A stretch of DNA of 64,000 nt from Diphasiastrum complanatum (taxonomy: Eukaryota; Streptophyta; Lycopodiopsida; Lycopodiales; Lycopodiaceae). The notes under the pieces are model-generated. The model did not search any database, was not told the origin of the DNA, and saw only the letters and a program-made list of their open reading frames with translations. The DNA lies in NCBI GenBank assembly GCA_029204225.1, contig MU832122.1, positions 1-64,000 on the forward strand. Direction: 5' to 3'. The translations under genes were made by a program, and so were the position numbers. Positions within the stretch are counted from its first letter, which is position 1, and every line of letters begins with the position of its first letter. This document shows, one piece after another, positions 17,345-30,119 of this stretch.

Positions 17345-18044
17345 TAGATTACCTTGCTTGTCTCCTTGATCTCTCTTCTTTTTTTAGCAATCACTAGCAA
17401 AATGCCCCTTGATGCCACAATAGAAGCACTTCAATTTAGAGCTATCTTTCTTCTTATCAAAAGAAAAAGACTCACCATAATCTTGTCCTTTAGACCACTT
17501 GCTCTTACCTTTGCCCTTGAATTTGCCTTTGATGGACATAGCCTCTTCTCCATCATGAGATGTTGATGTATATCCATCTCTTACTTGAAGCCTATATTCC
17601 TCATTGATCAAGATCTTTTGAAGATCCATCAAACTTGGCAAAGTTTATTGAATAGTAAGGCTTCGCACAATGTTAGCATGAGCACCCAACAAACCATTAA
17701 GCATAACTCGAACAAGCTCTCCTTCCTTAATGCTCTCATCAATGCAAGCTAACTCATCATTTAAAGCCTTCACTCTCAAAACAAAAGTATTAGGATTCTC
17801 TTCTTGAATGATTTGTCTTCTTAGAGTCAACACACTAGATGTAGACTTGGTTTCATAAAGCTTTTTCAAAGCTTCCCAAGCCTCCAAAGATGATATGCAC
17901 TTACCAATCTCCTTGAGTAGCTCATTGGTAACATACATCTTGATCATGTGTAGAGCTCTTTTAGCTCTCTTGTCATACCTCCCTTGAACTTGTTGTGCCA
18001 TGGGTATTTCCTCCACACAACATCTTAGGTAGGCTCTAATACCA
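17345..18044 (-). pseudogene. Copia gag fragment (UBN2 type) with zinc knuckle
   Basis: On the minus strand the frame 18016-17645 encodes a copia-type Gag, with SLEAWEALKKLYETKS and VLRVKALNDELACIDE. After a stop, 17641-17384 continues with the CCHC knuckle CFYCGIKGHFASDC, which binds RNA in the virus-like particle. A stop follows the knuckle, and protease, integrase and RT are missing. A primer-binding site (TGGTATTAGAGCCT, 18044-18031 on the minus strand) precedes the frame and fixes the element's left boundary. The nearest relative in this window is the nested element at 47930-52453. Confidence 0.85.
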
Positions 18045-18140
18045 TGTTAAATTTCACATGTGTGGGACATCCCAAAAGTGTGATTGGTCTCACAATAAAG
18101 GTAGATTTTGGGCCTCTTTTTTAGCTTTGTCGCGATAGTA
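18045..18140 (-). mobile_element. Copia LTR end next to the primer site
   Basis: TGTTAAATTTCACATGTGTG begins right after the primer-binding site at 18044, as an LTR terminus should. ATGTGTGGGACATCCCA is a typical copia LTR-end sequence. The far border of the LTR could not be found, so the given end is nominal. Confidence 0.5.
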
Positions 18141-19543
18141 GTACACTATTTTGATGATTTGTTAAAAGTTGAGATGTCACTTTAGACGTAATTGGAAACA
18201 TTAAAACAAGTTTTTTTTTAGCTTGGACATGGTAGAGGTAAGATGTTGTAGTGATTTGTTGGTGTCACTTTTATGTAAGTTTGAGCATATAAATGATTTT
18301 TTTTAATTTCTTTAAATTGCAATTATTGTTTTATCCAACTACTAGAATGCCTTGCTTTCTCGCGATATATCAATCACAGTATCACCTTGTTTGAGTTCTA
18401 TTGGGGGAGGGGGTTGGTGCTGCATTTTGCAGGCACTGCCCCTACTCAATCGCAATTACACTTTTTTTTTTAAAATTTAAATCTAAACTTTTTATTCTCA
18501 AAATTGTGCCCAACATTTCTGCCCAAACTCTTTTCATTGACAAGTGTTCTTTTATCCTAGCACTTGTTAGCCTAACAAAAATAACAAAAATAGATGGTTG
18601 TCCCACTTGTAGCTAGCATTTAACTAACTTCATTCAATTTGAATGAAATCAGTAATTGGTGCAGAGTATTTAGCGCACATATTTATGAAGATCTCTGCAT
18701 AGGTGGGGCATGGGCATCATGTAAGATCAACCCATAAAGTGTGCCACAGATTTTTTAGCTTATTTTCTTCATTCAAAATCCTTTAGCCATGTCTTCAACA
18801 AAAGGATCAATGAAGCTTCAATTTAGTTAATGAACCCACTAAGTATGCTAACGAGTGGGATCAACATATTCCTCCACTCAGTTAAGGTGTGGGCAAGGCC
18901 TCATTTTGCAATGAAAAAAACCTATCGCATTCATCAAGACCAAGGTTCCTCAATGCTCAATGATAGTGGGGCTCTGCCTGCACTCTCAATGGAGTTGAGG
19001 AATATGCCCCTCCCGTGCATTAATAATAAATATGGCAAGAAATGAAGTTAGCAAAAATTGGATTCCCTTATAGGTGGGTCCCCCCCTTATACTTCGAAAT
19101 ATAACTATCTCCACTTGTATGTGTCTAAACTTGTTGTCGAATCTAGATCGTGTGTACTGACATCTATACTTACAAGGAAGTTGACTATTGGGACAAGGGG
19201 TCTTGATTGTTATAGGTGACCTAAGAATGTATACAAGTGTGTTGGATGTCCCATAGTTTATGTTCCATGAAGTTGTAGTGGTCTTTTGTTGCTATGCAAA
19301 TTCTTCAAAAAACATAGAAGACTTAGAAGAGCTAAGTTAGGTGGACATGGCCAACTAAGCTTAGATGCACGATGATGGTGCTAGACCTATGTCTTGTTAC
19401 TCACAAATTTTGCTTCACTCATCTCCCCTCATAGTTTTGTTGTGATTCGGGGTGTCCCTTCACTTAAAGACACAATTGTCTTTAGAACTGTGATTTTTCA
19501 TGGAGCATATATATAAATTCACACACATGCATGCACATGTGCG

Positions 19544-19590
<47 letters not shown>

Positions 19591-20955
19591 TCACCAAATT
19601 TTTGTAAATGCTCCAAGATGATTTGGTTCCAAAAAACCTTCAATTAGGTAATTTTAAACATGCTTAATCATCTAAATGGGATTCTTTAGGGCTATCCAAC
19701 TCATTCTTAGAGAATATGAATAGACCGGATTTTTTTAAAAGAAAAAAAAAATCTTTTTTCTTTAACCAACTCAATTTTTATAATTTCATTAGTCCAACTA
19801 TCTTGTGATTTTCCATCCTATAGCAATCTAAAAGACAACTAGATTTCTAGTCGTGGTATATGCCATGAACACATCTATTTCAAATAGTTGCATAATACAA
19901 TAATCTAGAACATTTGGGCTCTCGCCTGAAATAATTGAAATTCATTTGTATCATAACTAGTACTTAGAATGTTGATAGAGATGGAGAAACCTGGTCTTCA
20001 AGTTTTAGTGAGGTAGAGTGTCTTGTCAAGTCAATTGAAAAACAGATGACTTTCTAGTTTTTAAGAGATGCTAACATAAAATAAGATTAGCATCAAATGT
20101 ATGTGACAATGGTACAAAACAAATATTGACAAGCCCCTAACGTTTGAGTCCATTATTGATTACAACATTTTATATTACCTATTAATAAAAGATATGTCGA
20201 AATTCTTGAAAGATAATGATTACAAAGAAAAACACTTTATAGATACTTAACTTTACTAGATGCTCATGCATAATAACTTGGTTACCTTTACTTTTGAGAT
20301 ACATGAGGTTTTGAGATACATGAGGAGATGCATGAAACTTGAACAATCTTTTAGCATCAAGAATATCATCCAAGTGGTTTTTAAAGTGATGATTTAATGA
20401 AATATACTTCTTTCCATGTCTTTTCATACACATTCATGTATGTCATCAATCAACTAGCACCTCTATTTGTTTTTCCACCATTTGTAGATGTGCAAACTCT
20501 AATTTAATGCAATTAATTATTAGATGTATCTTGGAATCTCCTTTGTCCACTTGTTCACTTGTTCTTGCTAGCAATACATGATTCCATATTATCATATAAT
20601 CAAAACCTCTTGGAAAGATAGTAAACTACACTATTTTTTAATAGAGTTGTGTTTGAATCATGGGTTTTCTTAAGTTCATTATTGGGTTAACATTGAAGTT
20701 TGTTTGAGAAGAACAATTGCAAATTATTGATCTCTTACATATAATAAAGGGAACGAGAACTTTAGGCTTACAAGCTATTGAAGTCTAACTTATTGTATGA
20801 ACAAATGAAGAACAAAATAACCCATTCTTACAAGTTCAAAGCTATCAAGGCCTGATCTTTGGTTGGTCAAGAAATTGTTTGTTGTGCTGAAAGATCTAAA
20901 AAGAATAGCATCTAAAAGAAACTTGGAAGTGGACCATCTTTGCAATGTAAACAAG
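18141..20955. other. No gene recognised; AT-rich with one AC microsatellite
   Basis: Only short, unsupported open frames occur. The one clear structure is the GC/AC dinucleotide tract at 19541-19587. A small tandem duplication of TTTGAGATACATGAGG lies near 20295-20325. Confidence 0.4.
19541..19587. repeat. (GC)n(AC)n dinucleotide microsatellite
   Basis: Five GC units followed by about 18 AC units; alternating purine-pyrimidine sequence that could adopt a left-handed helix. Confidence 0.95.
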
Positions 20956-20979
20956 CATGAAGATGGCTCCTTGTAGTTT

Positions 20980-21415
20980 CATGCAGTCCAACCACCACAA
21001 GAAACCACAAGGAGCCTTCTTGCAGTCCCTTGCAGTTGGCTGGACCGCAAGGAGCCTCCTTGTGGCCCCTTGCGATGGCCCAAGGCACCGCAAGGACCCT
21101 TCTTGTGGTCTAGCCCACCGCAAGGAGTCTCCTTGAGGTCCCTTGAGGTCCAGACCACCACAAGAAGGTTCCTTGTGGTCTCTCAGGGTTTAGGGTTTAT
21201 GGTTTAGGGTACCCAACCTGACGGACCATAAGGAGCCCGACGACAAGGAGCCTTCTTGCGGTCCAGACCACCGCAAGGGACTGCAAGAAGGTTCCTTGTG
21301 GCGCCCAAGGGACCGCAAGGAGCAACCTCTTTGTGGCCCCTTGCGGTGGGCAAGACCACAAGAAGGCCTCTTGTGGTCCGTTCGGCCACTCGCAAGGGAC
21401 AACAAGGAGCCCAAG
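20980..21415. repeat. Cluster of degenerate CCTTGCGGT / ACCGCAAGG repeats
   Basis: More than twenty copies of CCGCAAGGAGCC, CCACAAGAAGG and their reverse complements (CCTTGCGGTCC, CCTTGTGGTC) alternate over about 430 bp. Each unit can pair with its neighbours, so the whole block is one dense array of short inverted repeats. It is much more GC-rich than its surroundings. Many TG/CA differences among units suggest decay by cytosine deamination. The frames crossing it are repeat artefacts. Confidence 0.8.
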
Positions 21416-21431
21416 TGTGAAAAAAAAATGA

Positions 21432-21561
21432 CTGAATCACTTGGCACGTCGGCGTGTCGACTGAATCACTTGGCACGCCAGCGTGCTATGGTGGTGGTCT
21501 GCCAGGGCAAAAAAGAAAAAAATTCTGAATCACTTGGCACACAGGCGTGCCAAGTGATTCA
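21432..21561. repeat. Repeated TGAATCACTTGGCAC motif ending in a perfect hairpin
   Basis: CTGAATCACTTGGCAC occurs three times (about 21432, 21459 and 21525). The last copy is followed by its exact reverse complement, giving a 15-bp stem (21526-21540 with 21547-21561) around a 6-base loop, then an A-run. The block lies directly after the CCGCAAGG array and may be part of one non-autonomous element. Confidence 0.75.
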
Positions 21562-21854
21562 ATAAAAAAAAAAAAATCTGTTTGTAGCACAAGGCTAAAA
21601 ATGTATTTTAACTTCAATTTTTTTATTTTATTTTGAGATTTCATTATGGGATTTTTAATTATGTGTCAAACCACAATTCTTATTAATAAACATTCAAGTA
21701 GTGGCATAAAAAAGATAGCACACCATGTGCTATCTTTGTATTGACTCGTGACAAGAAAGAAACTCACAGAAAATTTACTCGCAAAATGCCAAGCCCCCTT
21801 GGGGAGTATGTATCCCAAGGAACATTCCTCTCCTTCCTCTTCTCACCTGTAGAT

Positions 21855-23403
21855 TGTTGGAAATTAAGTCCACAGTTGTCTCCTTGGTAAATGACTATTT
21901 CTGATTCTTCCTGTTGATCGTTGATCTAGGGTCATATGACACCAACTTTGGTTTTACGTCTACTCATTTGATACCTGCAAGAATCACAACTTAGGCAGCC
22001 AAATTGTTTGAAGAACGTCTACAACGGGCTTCCGGCTGATCTTCAGCAAAGGGTAACTAATCCTATCATAATTTCAAGTTCAGATGTTAAGTTCAATTAC
22101 TTGAAGTCATTGAAGACTTGGCCATCTTCAAGGACTTCCAAGAACTAGCATTTAGAACAAGTTTGCAGAAATACATTACTTTTTCAACAGTCTGCAGAAA
22201 AACACTAAGTGTCGCAACGGTCTGCAGAACTACACTAAGTGTTGCTACAGTCTGTAGAAATGCACTGTTTTTTCAATAGTGTCGGCTTTTTTGCATTTCC
22301 CGAAATACTCAACATCAGCATAGTTCACAAGTTCAACTTTTTGTGACAATGTCGGCTTTTTTTGCACTTTCCCGAAAAGGCGACTCTTGCCTTCAACTTC
22401 TTCCTTTCAACTATTTTGAAGAAGTTAACTTGTTTTAAGAGCACTGTCGGCTTTCTAAGGGCATTGCCGGCTTTTTAAAGAAGAGTGTCGCCTTTTTAAG
22501 GACACAGTCGACTTTTTTGCAAAATCCTGAAGAGAGAAAAAAAAAACCTGACAGTCGTCTATTTTCAACGAGGAACATTTCCGGCGACTTCCGAAAAATG
22601 CGAAGTGAGAAAAAGACACTTCACGTAAAATGCGAAGTGAGATCTCTATTTGCAGCGTCCTCGTCCGCGTCAACACTCCCTGATTCGTTGATCGTATATA
22701 CCATGTATAGTTGTCACACAAGCCAAATACTTCCCAGTACAATTGCTTACCTAATTTGGTGACAAATATTTACTATAATTAATACATGGATGAATTCTAT
22801 AAATGGATCATCCAAGCACACTCTATGTGATGCTCCGTCCATGAGACGAATAATTTTGAGCCTCCTAGTTACGCCACCATTTTTTGTTGTAATTGCTATT
22901 CTATTGTGCTTCAGTGTAATATAGCAACAACATGTTTTTCTATCTGTGTATAACGTAGATGAATGCTTGTTGTGATTGAATGCACTTTATCGTTGTTTGA
23001 TCGTGCTTGTTTACTCACTCTGATTTGAACACGGACGTCCACGACTCCTTGGCTTCTAATCAGACGATGGTTGTCTTTGACGCCTAAGGAACTTGCGACA
23101 TCATATTGCTCTTTCCATCTATTTCAGAACTAAACTTCATATTGAATCCATTTTTCAGTAATACCACACACAAGCCATTTCTAATCTGTTCGGTGGACTG
23201 AACTCATTCTGTATTTTTGTGAGTATGAATTAATTTTTAAGATCATGTTGGGCAACTAGAACACTTAAGTTGTGATTATACTCAACATAAACAATCTATC
23301 AGACTATTTTTGCATTCAGCAGCTGATTGTAACGGGAGAGCTGTTCCGCAATATTCCTGCTCTCTTCTCCGTTCACGTTCTCTATTCTTACCTTGCCCCA
23401 TCA
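21855..23403 (+). mobile_element. Probable copia 5' LTR
   Basis: A perfect primer-binding site, TGGTATCAGAGCC, begins at 23407 and is followed by a gag start, so an LTR must end just before it (CA at 23402-23403). The nearest convincing TG start is TGTTGGAAATTAAG at 21855. The tract contains repeated GTCTGCAGAAA and GTGTCGGCTTTTT units (about 22170-22510) that may be U3 enhancer repeats. A 1.5-kb LTR is long for copia, so the left border is uncertain. Confidence 0.5.
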
Positions 23404-23471
23404 GATTGGTATCAGAGCCTAGTTCAAATAAACCGAAAGATTAAGTTTGTTCTATTTGTCTTACTGTTAAC

Positions 23472-23636
23472 ATGTCTCATATTGGTAGCTCTTCGTCTTC
23501 ATCATCCAATGAGGCTAGAATCATTGACAAGTTCAATGGTTCTAACTTCTACATCTGGAAGTTGAAACTCCAGATGATGCTGATAGATAGAGATCTTTGG
23601 GATGTAGTAGAAGGTGAATTCCTAGAAGACACATGA
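23472..23636 (+). pseudogene. Truncated copia gag start
   Basis: Sixty-five bases after the primer-binding site an ATG opens 54 codons: a serine-rich start, then IDKFNGSNFYIWKLKLQMML and DLWDVVEGEF. This is the conserved amino end of copia Gag, with the NFYIWK segment. A TGA stops it, and the sequence after 23640 shows no more Gag, so the element was cut here by deletion or another insertion. Compare the similar Gag starts at 52868 (plus) and about 40651 (minus). Confidence 0.85.
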
Positions 23637-25239
23637 GTTGTTCCAGAAAGTCCTTTCCATCAGGAAAGTTTCAGACTTTTCCAACTCACTTATGGTGCCT
23701 ATATAAGGATTGTAATCCAAAAACACCCTTACTTTAGCCATGGCACAAAGTGTCATTCCAAAGTTAGGGTCCAATCTAGAATACGTCTAGAATTTACTCT
23801 TAAATTCTAATCTAGAATAACATAAGATTCACCAGAACTTCATTACGTGAAGCTCTACCTTTTGGCTACTATCAACTATCCAACTCTCCTTAATCTTTTG
23901 GCTAGTATCAACTATCCAACTCTCCTGAATCTTCCAAGATAGTATTCCATCTTTAACCGAGAATCTTGTCACTTGGTTATCCTCTAAGAGAGAATATTTT
24001 TCAAAGAGTACTATTTCGCAACCAAAATCTCAATCGGAGATTATCTCAAAAGAATATATTACAAAAGTGAATTTCATTTTATGCTTCAATCTACGGATCC
24101 AAGTTCGCTCTAAGATCAAGTTGACTACGACAAGCAAGGAACAGGTTTCAACAAAGCACTATCTTGCAATATAATTTCCTAGTTCTGACACAAATCAATC
24201 GGACTTGTAATCAGCAATTCTTCTACTACAAAAGTGTTTTCTAATTTCCTTCACTTATATCTTCAAACCAGATATCTATAATCCCTAAAAAAATTTGTAA
24301 TATCAAAATATCCTATCGTTCTTGATTTTAGAAACAGATCCGTCATCTATCAGATTCTTCCTGGAATCTATGATAGATGTTTAATCTTGATAATTTTCTT
24401 TTCTTCCTACTTCTCCCCCTTTTAACAAGAAATGACACGAGTTTCCAAAGGTGCATATCAGTCTAGATTTGCACTAGGAGAAGTTTCAAAGAATAAATCC
24501 GAAAAAAAAGTTCAAGAAAGGTGTTGCATCATCGTAATCAAATACTGATAATGTTACAACACATTTTCTTGAATGACTTATCAAAAGATCTTCTTCGTTA
24601 CCAACATTGAGTATTGACCTGTAAATTAGAAAAGGACTTATTGAAGATTCAGGCAAGAAAAACAATTTAGAAAACGAATTTATTAACCATTTCTATGACA
24701 TCGTCCAAGGTCCACAAGTAATAAAAATTACCTTCCAAGGAATCACAAGAAATTAGGTTAATAAATGATTAAAAAATTCACAAATATATTTTTAATATAA
24801 AGAAATAGCTTGCGAGTTTTCGGTTTTGTAAATTTGAAATATCCATAAGGGGTCATGACCAATACCTCAAATTTCTGACAAAACACCCATTTTACAACCC
24901 ATAGTATTTGAGATCATTTAGATTTACGGCCTTACTATGGTCAAACTGATCCAGTTAGTTTTAGATCTTTATTTTGATCGCCTTCCACTTCCTGATCAAG
25001 GCGTCCCAAAAATCCGATTGATATGAATGATTCATAAATCGATTGAAACAGAAACATCGGTATCATTGAAGTTCTCGAGAATTTTACATTCCAACTTCAA
25101 AGTACTTATTCCAACTCTGTAAGGAGGAGTGGAAATAAACATATGATTTTTACCGGCTTCTCTTGTTCTTTTACATATTATGTTGGTACGCCCTAGCTTC
25201 AAGCTTATAAAAAAAAACTATTATTTTCACTATTTTAGT
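23637..25239. other. No gene recognised
   Basis: AT-rich, with no open frame worth naming. A near-repeat CTTTTGGCTA(C/G)TATCAACTATC occurs twice around 23858-23920. The stretch lies between two retroelement relics and is probably repeat DNA too. Confidence 0.4.
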
Positions 25240-25610
25240 CTTTTCCATTGAGCATTTGGCCGTGCGTGCTTTTTCGCGAAGCGGCACCTTGGCCAAAAAA
25301 TCCAAGAACTCCTGGACATAGGTGTCCAATTCTTGGTTGCCCATTTTGCAGTTAATAAAGCGAATATAATAAAATCCAGAATTGTCAATTGTGACGAAAG
25401 TTTTACAAAATTCCTCTAGAAATTCAACTCAAGTCACCGGTATCACGAGTAGTTCCCTCCACCACGAGGAGGCCTTGCCCTCAAGAAACAACAAAACTAA
25501 CAATATCTACTTTTCTTCTGGGATGTTGTGTAAGCTAAAATAGCTCGTCCAACAGTTCACCCAATCTTCCACAACTTCCGAGCATCTAAACTTTCCATCG
25601 TCGAAAAAAG
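25240..25610 (-). pseudogene. Gypsy-type gag relic (Retrotrans_gag)
   Basis: The minus strand reads through two stops: CSEVVEDWVNCWTSYF, then FLEGKASSWWRELL, EFLEEFCKTFV, and MGNQELDTYVQEFLDFLAK. The order of EGKA..WW, EFLEEF and a Y-x-x-x-F segment is typical of the gag of plant Ty3/gypsy elements. No start, zinc knuckle or pol is attached. It is a dead fragment. Confidence 0.75.
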
Positions 25611-25710
25611 AATTTTTGATTGGTAGCCCAAGTTGTTTGAATTAATGGCTTACAATTGACTAGAAAGATTTTGCATTTGGTTGTTTTCCATTTTATTGCT
25701 TTGATGTAGG

Positions 25711-25780
25711 GTCATCACTGTCGGTGATGACGGACGAATTTCCGTGTCATCACTACGTGGTGATGCCGGACGGATTGCCG
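25711..25780. repeat. Two 35-bp tandem repeats, each with a short hairpin
   Basis: GTCATCACTGTCGGTGATGA and its following 15 bases are repeated next door with a few changes. Each copy contains an inverted CATCAC/GTGATG pair around a 4-6-base loop. Copies: 25711-25745 and 25746-25780. An 11-base C-run follows. Confidence 0.75.
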
Positions 25781-27656
25781 CTTCCCCCCCCCCCTCCTCC
25801 GGGAACATCATCCTTGTTCCATTTCAAGTGAAAACGTAAATTTTTAAAAAAAAATTTAGGTTCATTTTACATTCATTGCGGGTATAATTTTCGTAATGAA
25901 GCAATGTCCAAACAAAACATAGTTTCAACAGACCATAACATGCTTATTAAAAATTATACCAATGAACAGTGCAAATGGACTTATTAAGCGATAAAAATGT
26001 CGAAAAAAACCATGTTCATGCATCAAAACCTAATTTACACAATTTCTTAAGCCACTACGATTCATCATAGCGTTAACTACATTTTCTTATTCATAGTCCA
26101 TTATGACTATTCGAAGCCCATGGAATACTCAAAAAATAAAAATAAAAAAACATTGCCAAGAGACCTCCAGCCAGACCCCCCTTCTAACTACCTTGCAACA
26201 ACTTAACTTAAATAACAAAACTCAAGTTAAACTAACCCCCCCCCCCCCCTCCAAAATAACTCGGGCCTCCTCCTGCTGCTCGCGAGCAGACTGAAAAAGA
26301 AAGGGCCATTTCGGGAAGGAAGACCAGAGAGAGAGAGAGACAGAGATGGCGGTTGAGTTGAGGGATGGGACGCTCCCATCCCTCCACTTTCCCTCAAATT
26401 TTTGCAAGTAATAGGTGGCTTCAGGGTGCGCTATCTAGAGCGTTTTTGCAGGCTGCTTTCAGTTGTTTTATGCTTTCTTTCATCCACCCTAGCTTGCATA
26501 GATGTGTTTTAGACATCATTGAAGCTAAAAGACATTTCCTACTGCTGTTTTTGCATATTACAGATGCTATTGAGGCATTTTTATAGTTGCTTTACATCCT
26601 TACATGCATAAGCAAACTATGGTTATAGATTTACATCATGTAGGTTTCTCAAAGGCTAAAAAACAAGGTACATGCTGCCCAATTTTTTGCAAAAACCCTG
26701 ATTTGCAGGTTGCCTCATCCACATATCACAAAATAGGCAGTCACGTAAACCATACCATCTTCAAGATGGCTTTACTGATTCACAACAGCCTGCAAAACTT
26801 GTTAGTTTGCCAAAAAAATCCAGCATAAACCTGTGAATCACTAAAAAACCGCCATGCAAACCCTATAAGAAATCACCAACACTCACAGCAAGTAGTTAGT
26901 CCATTTGTGCATCTCTCCTTGCTTTTTCACCGATTTAAACCAAAACCAGCTCCGCAAAAAGCAAAAGACGGCAAACAAAATCCCATAAACCACTGTTATG
27001 TAAAAAACAAGAAGCCACAAGAAAAAATCCAGCATAGCTTCAAATTGAAACCGTTGCTTTCACAAAAGTGCTCATAGCAAAGTAATCGGCAACATAAAGG
27101 AATTGAAAACCGGAAAAGGGCCCCAATTCCCTTATAGTCATAACTTACTTACGGGTTGTTGGTTTACCGATCGTGGACACGCTACCCGAGACCAGTCGTG
27201 GGCATGACAAGTTAAGTACATGATTGTTGATGGTAAATGTACATTGTATACTGAGCACTTCCTACTGGTTACGATTTACAGTTACCTTAACGATCTAGAT
27301 CTAACATACATCCAACATGATTTTCTAAACCCTAAAACAGATTCTTGAAATCTACCTATTCTGATCTAATTCGGATCAGTGAGAATTTCTAGACTGAAAA
27401 TTGATATTTTGCACAAATCTCTGAATATCTAAATGTAATTACCTCAGCAAGCGCACAGCTGGCAATAAACAAATTTTCCTATCAGTACATTGGCAGAAAA
27501 TATTTTCTTCTTTCAGGCACTTTCAACTCTTAGATCAACCATACTTAACCATTAGAAGTCCTCAACACTTGGAACTTCTTATTCTAGCTCTTTCTTAGCG
27601 AATTCCTATTCTACATAAATACAAAATTTCTATACATATGTGATGAGCATGGAATT
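25781..27656. other. SufB 3' flank; no gene recognised
   Basis: C-runs at 25784-25794 and 26236-26249 and an (AG)n tract near 26328-26340 are the visible features. A short open frame from the ATG at 26346 ends at a possible splice donor, but nothing downstream supports an exon. The last few hundred bases should include the 3' UTR remnant of the SufB relic. Confidence 0.4.
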
Positions 27657-29152
27657 TCAGCCCACACTTCCCTCAAGTTTTAAGCTCATATGCTGGTTGA
27701 CCTCAGCTGCAAACTCCAGAGGCAACTCCTTAAAGACATCCCTACAAAACCCACCAATGATTGCAGCCACAGCTTTCTCTGGATCAATGCCCCTTTGTTG
27801 GAAAGAAAATAATTGACCTTCCCCAATCTTTGACGTGTTGCTTCATGCTCAACACGGGCAGTTGGATTCTTAACCTAGTTCAGAATCGGAACATGCGCGT
27901 GTTATGAACAGTGATGATCAACTAAGCCATATCAACAAATTCCTGCACAGAAAGTATACGTGAGAAAAATTAACTACAACATATACAATAGCAGTGTGCT
28001 GCCAGAAGCATACTGCAACAGTCACACCCTTCTTGTTCCTAATTGAATAATTCATAGTGTCATGCAACATCAAATGTTTGCAACAAGGCATGTACCTAAA
28101 GATAAACAATCATAAGATCGACTATCAACAAACAGGCTACTTGATACTTTGATTGATCAGTCAACATTTAATACCTCACAGCATCAATTCCAGCACAAAA
28201 GGCAACCATGAAAATGAATTTCTTAGGATAAAAAAGAGGACAATCAACCTTTTAGCATATAAAAGAGTTTGTCACTTCTCTGAAGGTGAAAGGCAAATTC
28301 AGTCATGATAAAGCGGCATCAAATAACAAAGCCAATAAAACAAGGTCACTACTCCTCGTGAAAAACCAAGAAAAATTTACATTTTATCACTTTAACTTGC
28401 TCAAAAACAGCTAACTAGCAAAATCCGCCACCGAAAACAGAAAGAGATTGATGGCTGTAACATGGACAATGAAATGAGAACCACCCACCCTATATTGTAA
28501 CAAAAAATAAGCCAAGTGTTGAAGATGATTACTCTAAGAAACACTAGATCAAGTACAAAATGTAAGCTGCAAAAAAAGTACACAAGTAGCTTACACTGCC
28601 AAAATTCAGAAAAAAAGACACCAGGGAAAATTTAGATACTAGTAAAGATCATCATTCAGCAAAAGTTTTATGACATGAATGCATGGTTTTTTGAAGTACC
28701 AAAAAAGACTCCCAAATCTATCGTCCATATGGATAAATATAGAATGGTTCTATTGTTTTGATGAAGAACATACATATGGTCCATGGATAAAGAGGATTTT
28801 GAATTTTAGGAGTTACAAGGAAAACAACACCAAACCTGATTTGATAGCATTCGACATCTATAAATAGTATCATGAAGTTGTATGCTACTATGGCAATAGA
28901 AGAGGAAAACAAGATTGAAGCTCTTTACATTTTTTAGGATCCTTATATAGAGAGCCTCTAGCACAATGGAGCCCAGACTTCTTATATGAAACCATTTAAC
29001 TTTCGCTTTAATTTAGTATAGTGAACTCTATAATCAGAAAGCACACCTGTTTGTAAAAATGTAAGCGAACAAGTAGCCAGTCGAAAGCAGACTGGTAAAG
29101 AAAGGAGTAACCCCTAGAATTCATGTTTTAGGTGGAGCATTTACTGCAATAG

Positions 29153-29900
29153 TGTCCTTAACATGGTATCAAAACACTTTCCTTGCTGCAATGTTTTTAC
29201 ATGCCCCCTCTTTGCTAGTGCTTGACATCTTTCTTCTCCCTTTAGCAAGGGCCCTCCATTTTTACTTGTGCTTCACTTCCCTCTTACCAATTTCTAAAAC
29301 CCTATTTCCCTTCTTCTACAAACCTCGCGCCCCTCTTCTGCCCTTCATCTTCCTAAAACCTCATTGTTTGGCCTTCCAATCTATTTGCGCCCTCATTCAA
29401 TGGCCATGTTTGCTCACGTCCACCTCTGTTTTGCTTTTTTGTTGTTTTTACAGCCCATTTCCAATCAGTTTTGGCTGTTTTTCTATTCTATCATATGTTT
29501 CCAACCTGTTACTACCTTATACAACCCATTTCAGCATTGTTACAGTTCCATTTTATCCCTTTTTCACCCGGTACTTTTCTGTGTTCATCCTCTTCTTTTC
29601 GTATTGCCCCATTAAACTTTCTTACTAGCGCATTCTTCTCTGTTCCGGGCCCATTGAAGCTTCTTTGCTTTCTTTTCATCATCAAAGATGCCTACCTACT
29701 AACCATGCTTCTTCTAGTTCTATTAGATTCAATGCCAGTTGGATGATCGTGACCATCAACCCAACAACCTCTGGGCCTCAATGATGCCCTAACCATTGTT
29801 GGACAGATTGGGCAAATAATGACTAAAGTTTTTGCACAATAATCTGCTAAACCATGCACCTTGTTTATCCAGTTCTTCTTACTACTAGTCAACATGGATC
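29153..29900 (+). mobile_element. Possible LTR end and leader of a retroelement
   Basis: CTTAACA followed directly by TGGTATCAAAACAC (from 29164) looks like an LTR terminus plus a tRNA-Met primer site. A long pyrimidine-rich tract follows with an open but low-complexity frame (29152-29628, rich in F, L, P and S), which is probably an untranslated leader. No gag domain or partner LTR was found. Confidence 0.3.
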
Positions 29901-30016
29901 ACTTGTATGATATTTTAGGGACAGGGTGCAGCATTTTGTTTACTTAAGTTCATATGCCAATTGTACAATATACTAACAAAACATCCATTGCAAGAAATGA
30001 AACATGGGAGGAATAA

Positions 30017-30119
30017 GGTGATCTTCGTCTAAAAAAGAATGTAGTAGGTTGCATTGGCAATGAGTAACGTGATCTTCCTCAAAAAAAGAATGTAGCAGGT
30101 TGCAAGTGAGCAATGAGTA
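30017..30119. repeat. 51-bp tandem duplication
   Basis: GTGATCTTCGTCTAAAAAAG...GGCAATGAGTA (30017-30066) is followed by a second copy, GTGATCTTCCTCAAAAAAAG...AGCAATGAGTA (30068-30119). Confidence 0.75.

Noticed and set aside
20896-21565. Several overlapping frames rich in Gly, Cys and Arg
   Set aside because: All come from the CCGCAAGG/CCTTGCGG repeat array.
26346-26412. Possible first exon (MAVELRDGTLPSLHFPSNFC) ending at a GT
   Set aside because: Good ATG and donor after an AG-rich leader, but no following exon, family match or acceptor in the next kilobase.
27141-27260. Possible promoter of another gene between SufB relic and repeats
   Set aside because: No coding sequence follows on either strand.
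29152-29628. 158-codon hydrophobic frame
   Set aside because: Low-complexity pyrimidine-rich DNA following a primer-site-like sequence; three overlapping frames are equally open, as expected from composition.
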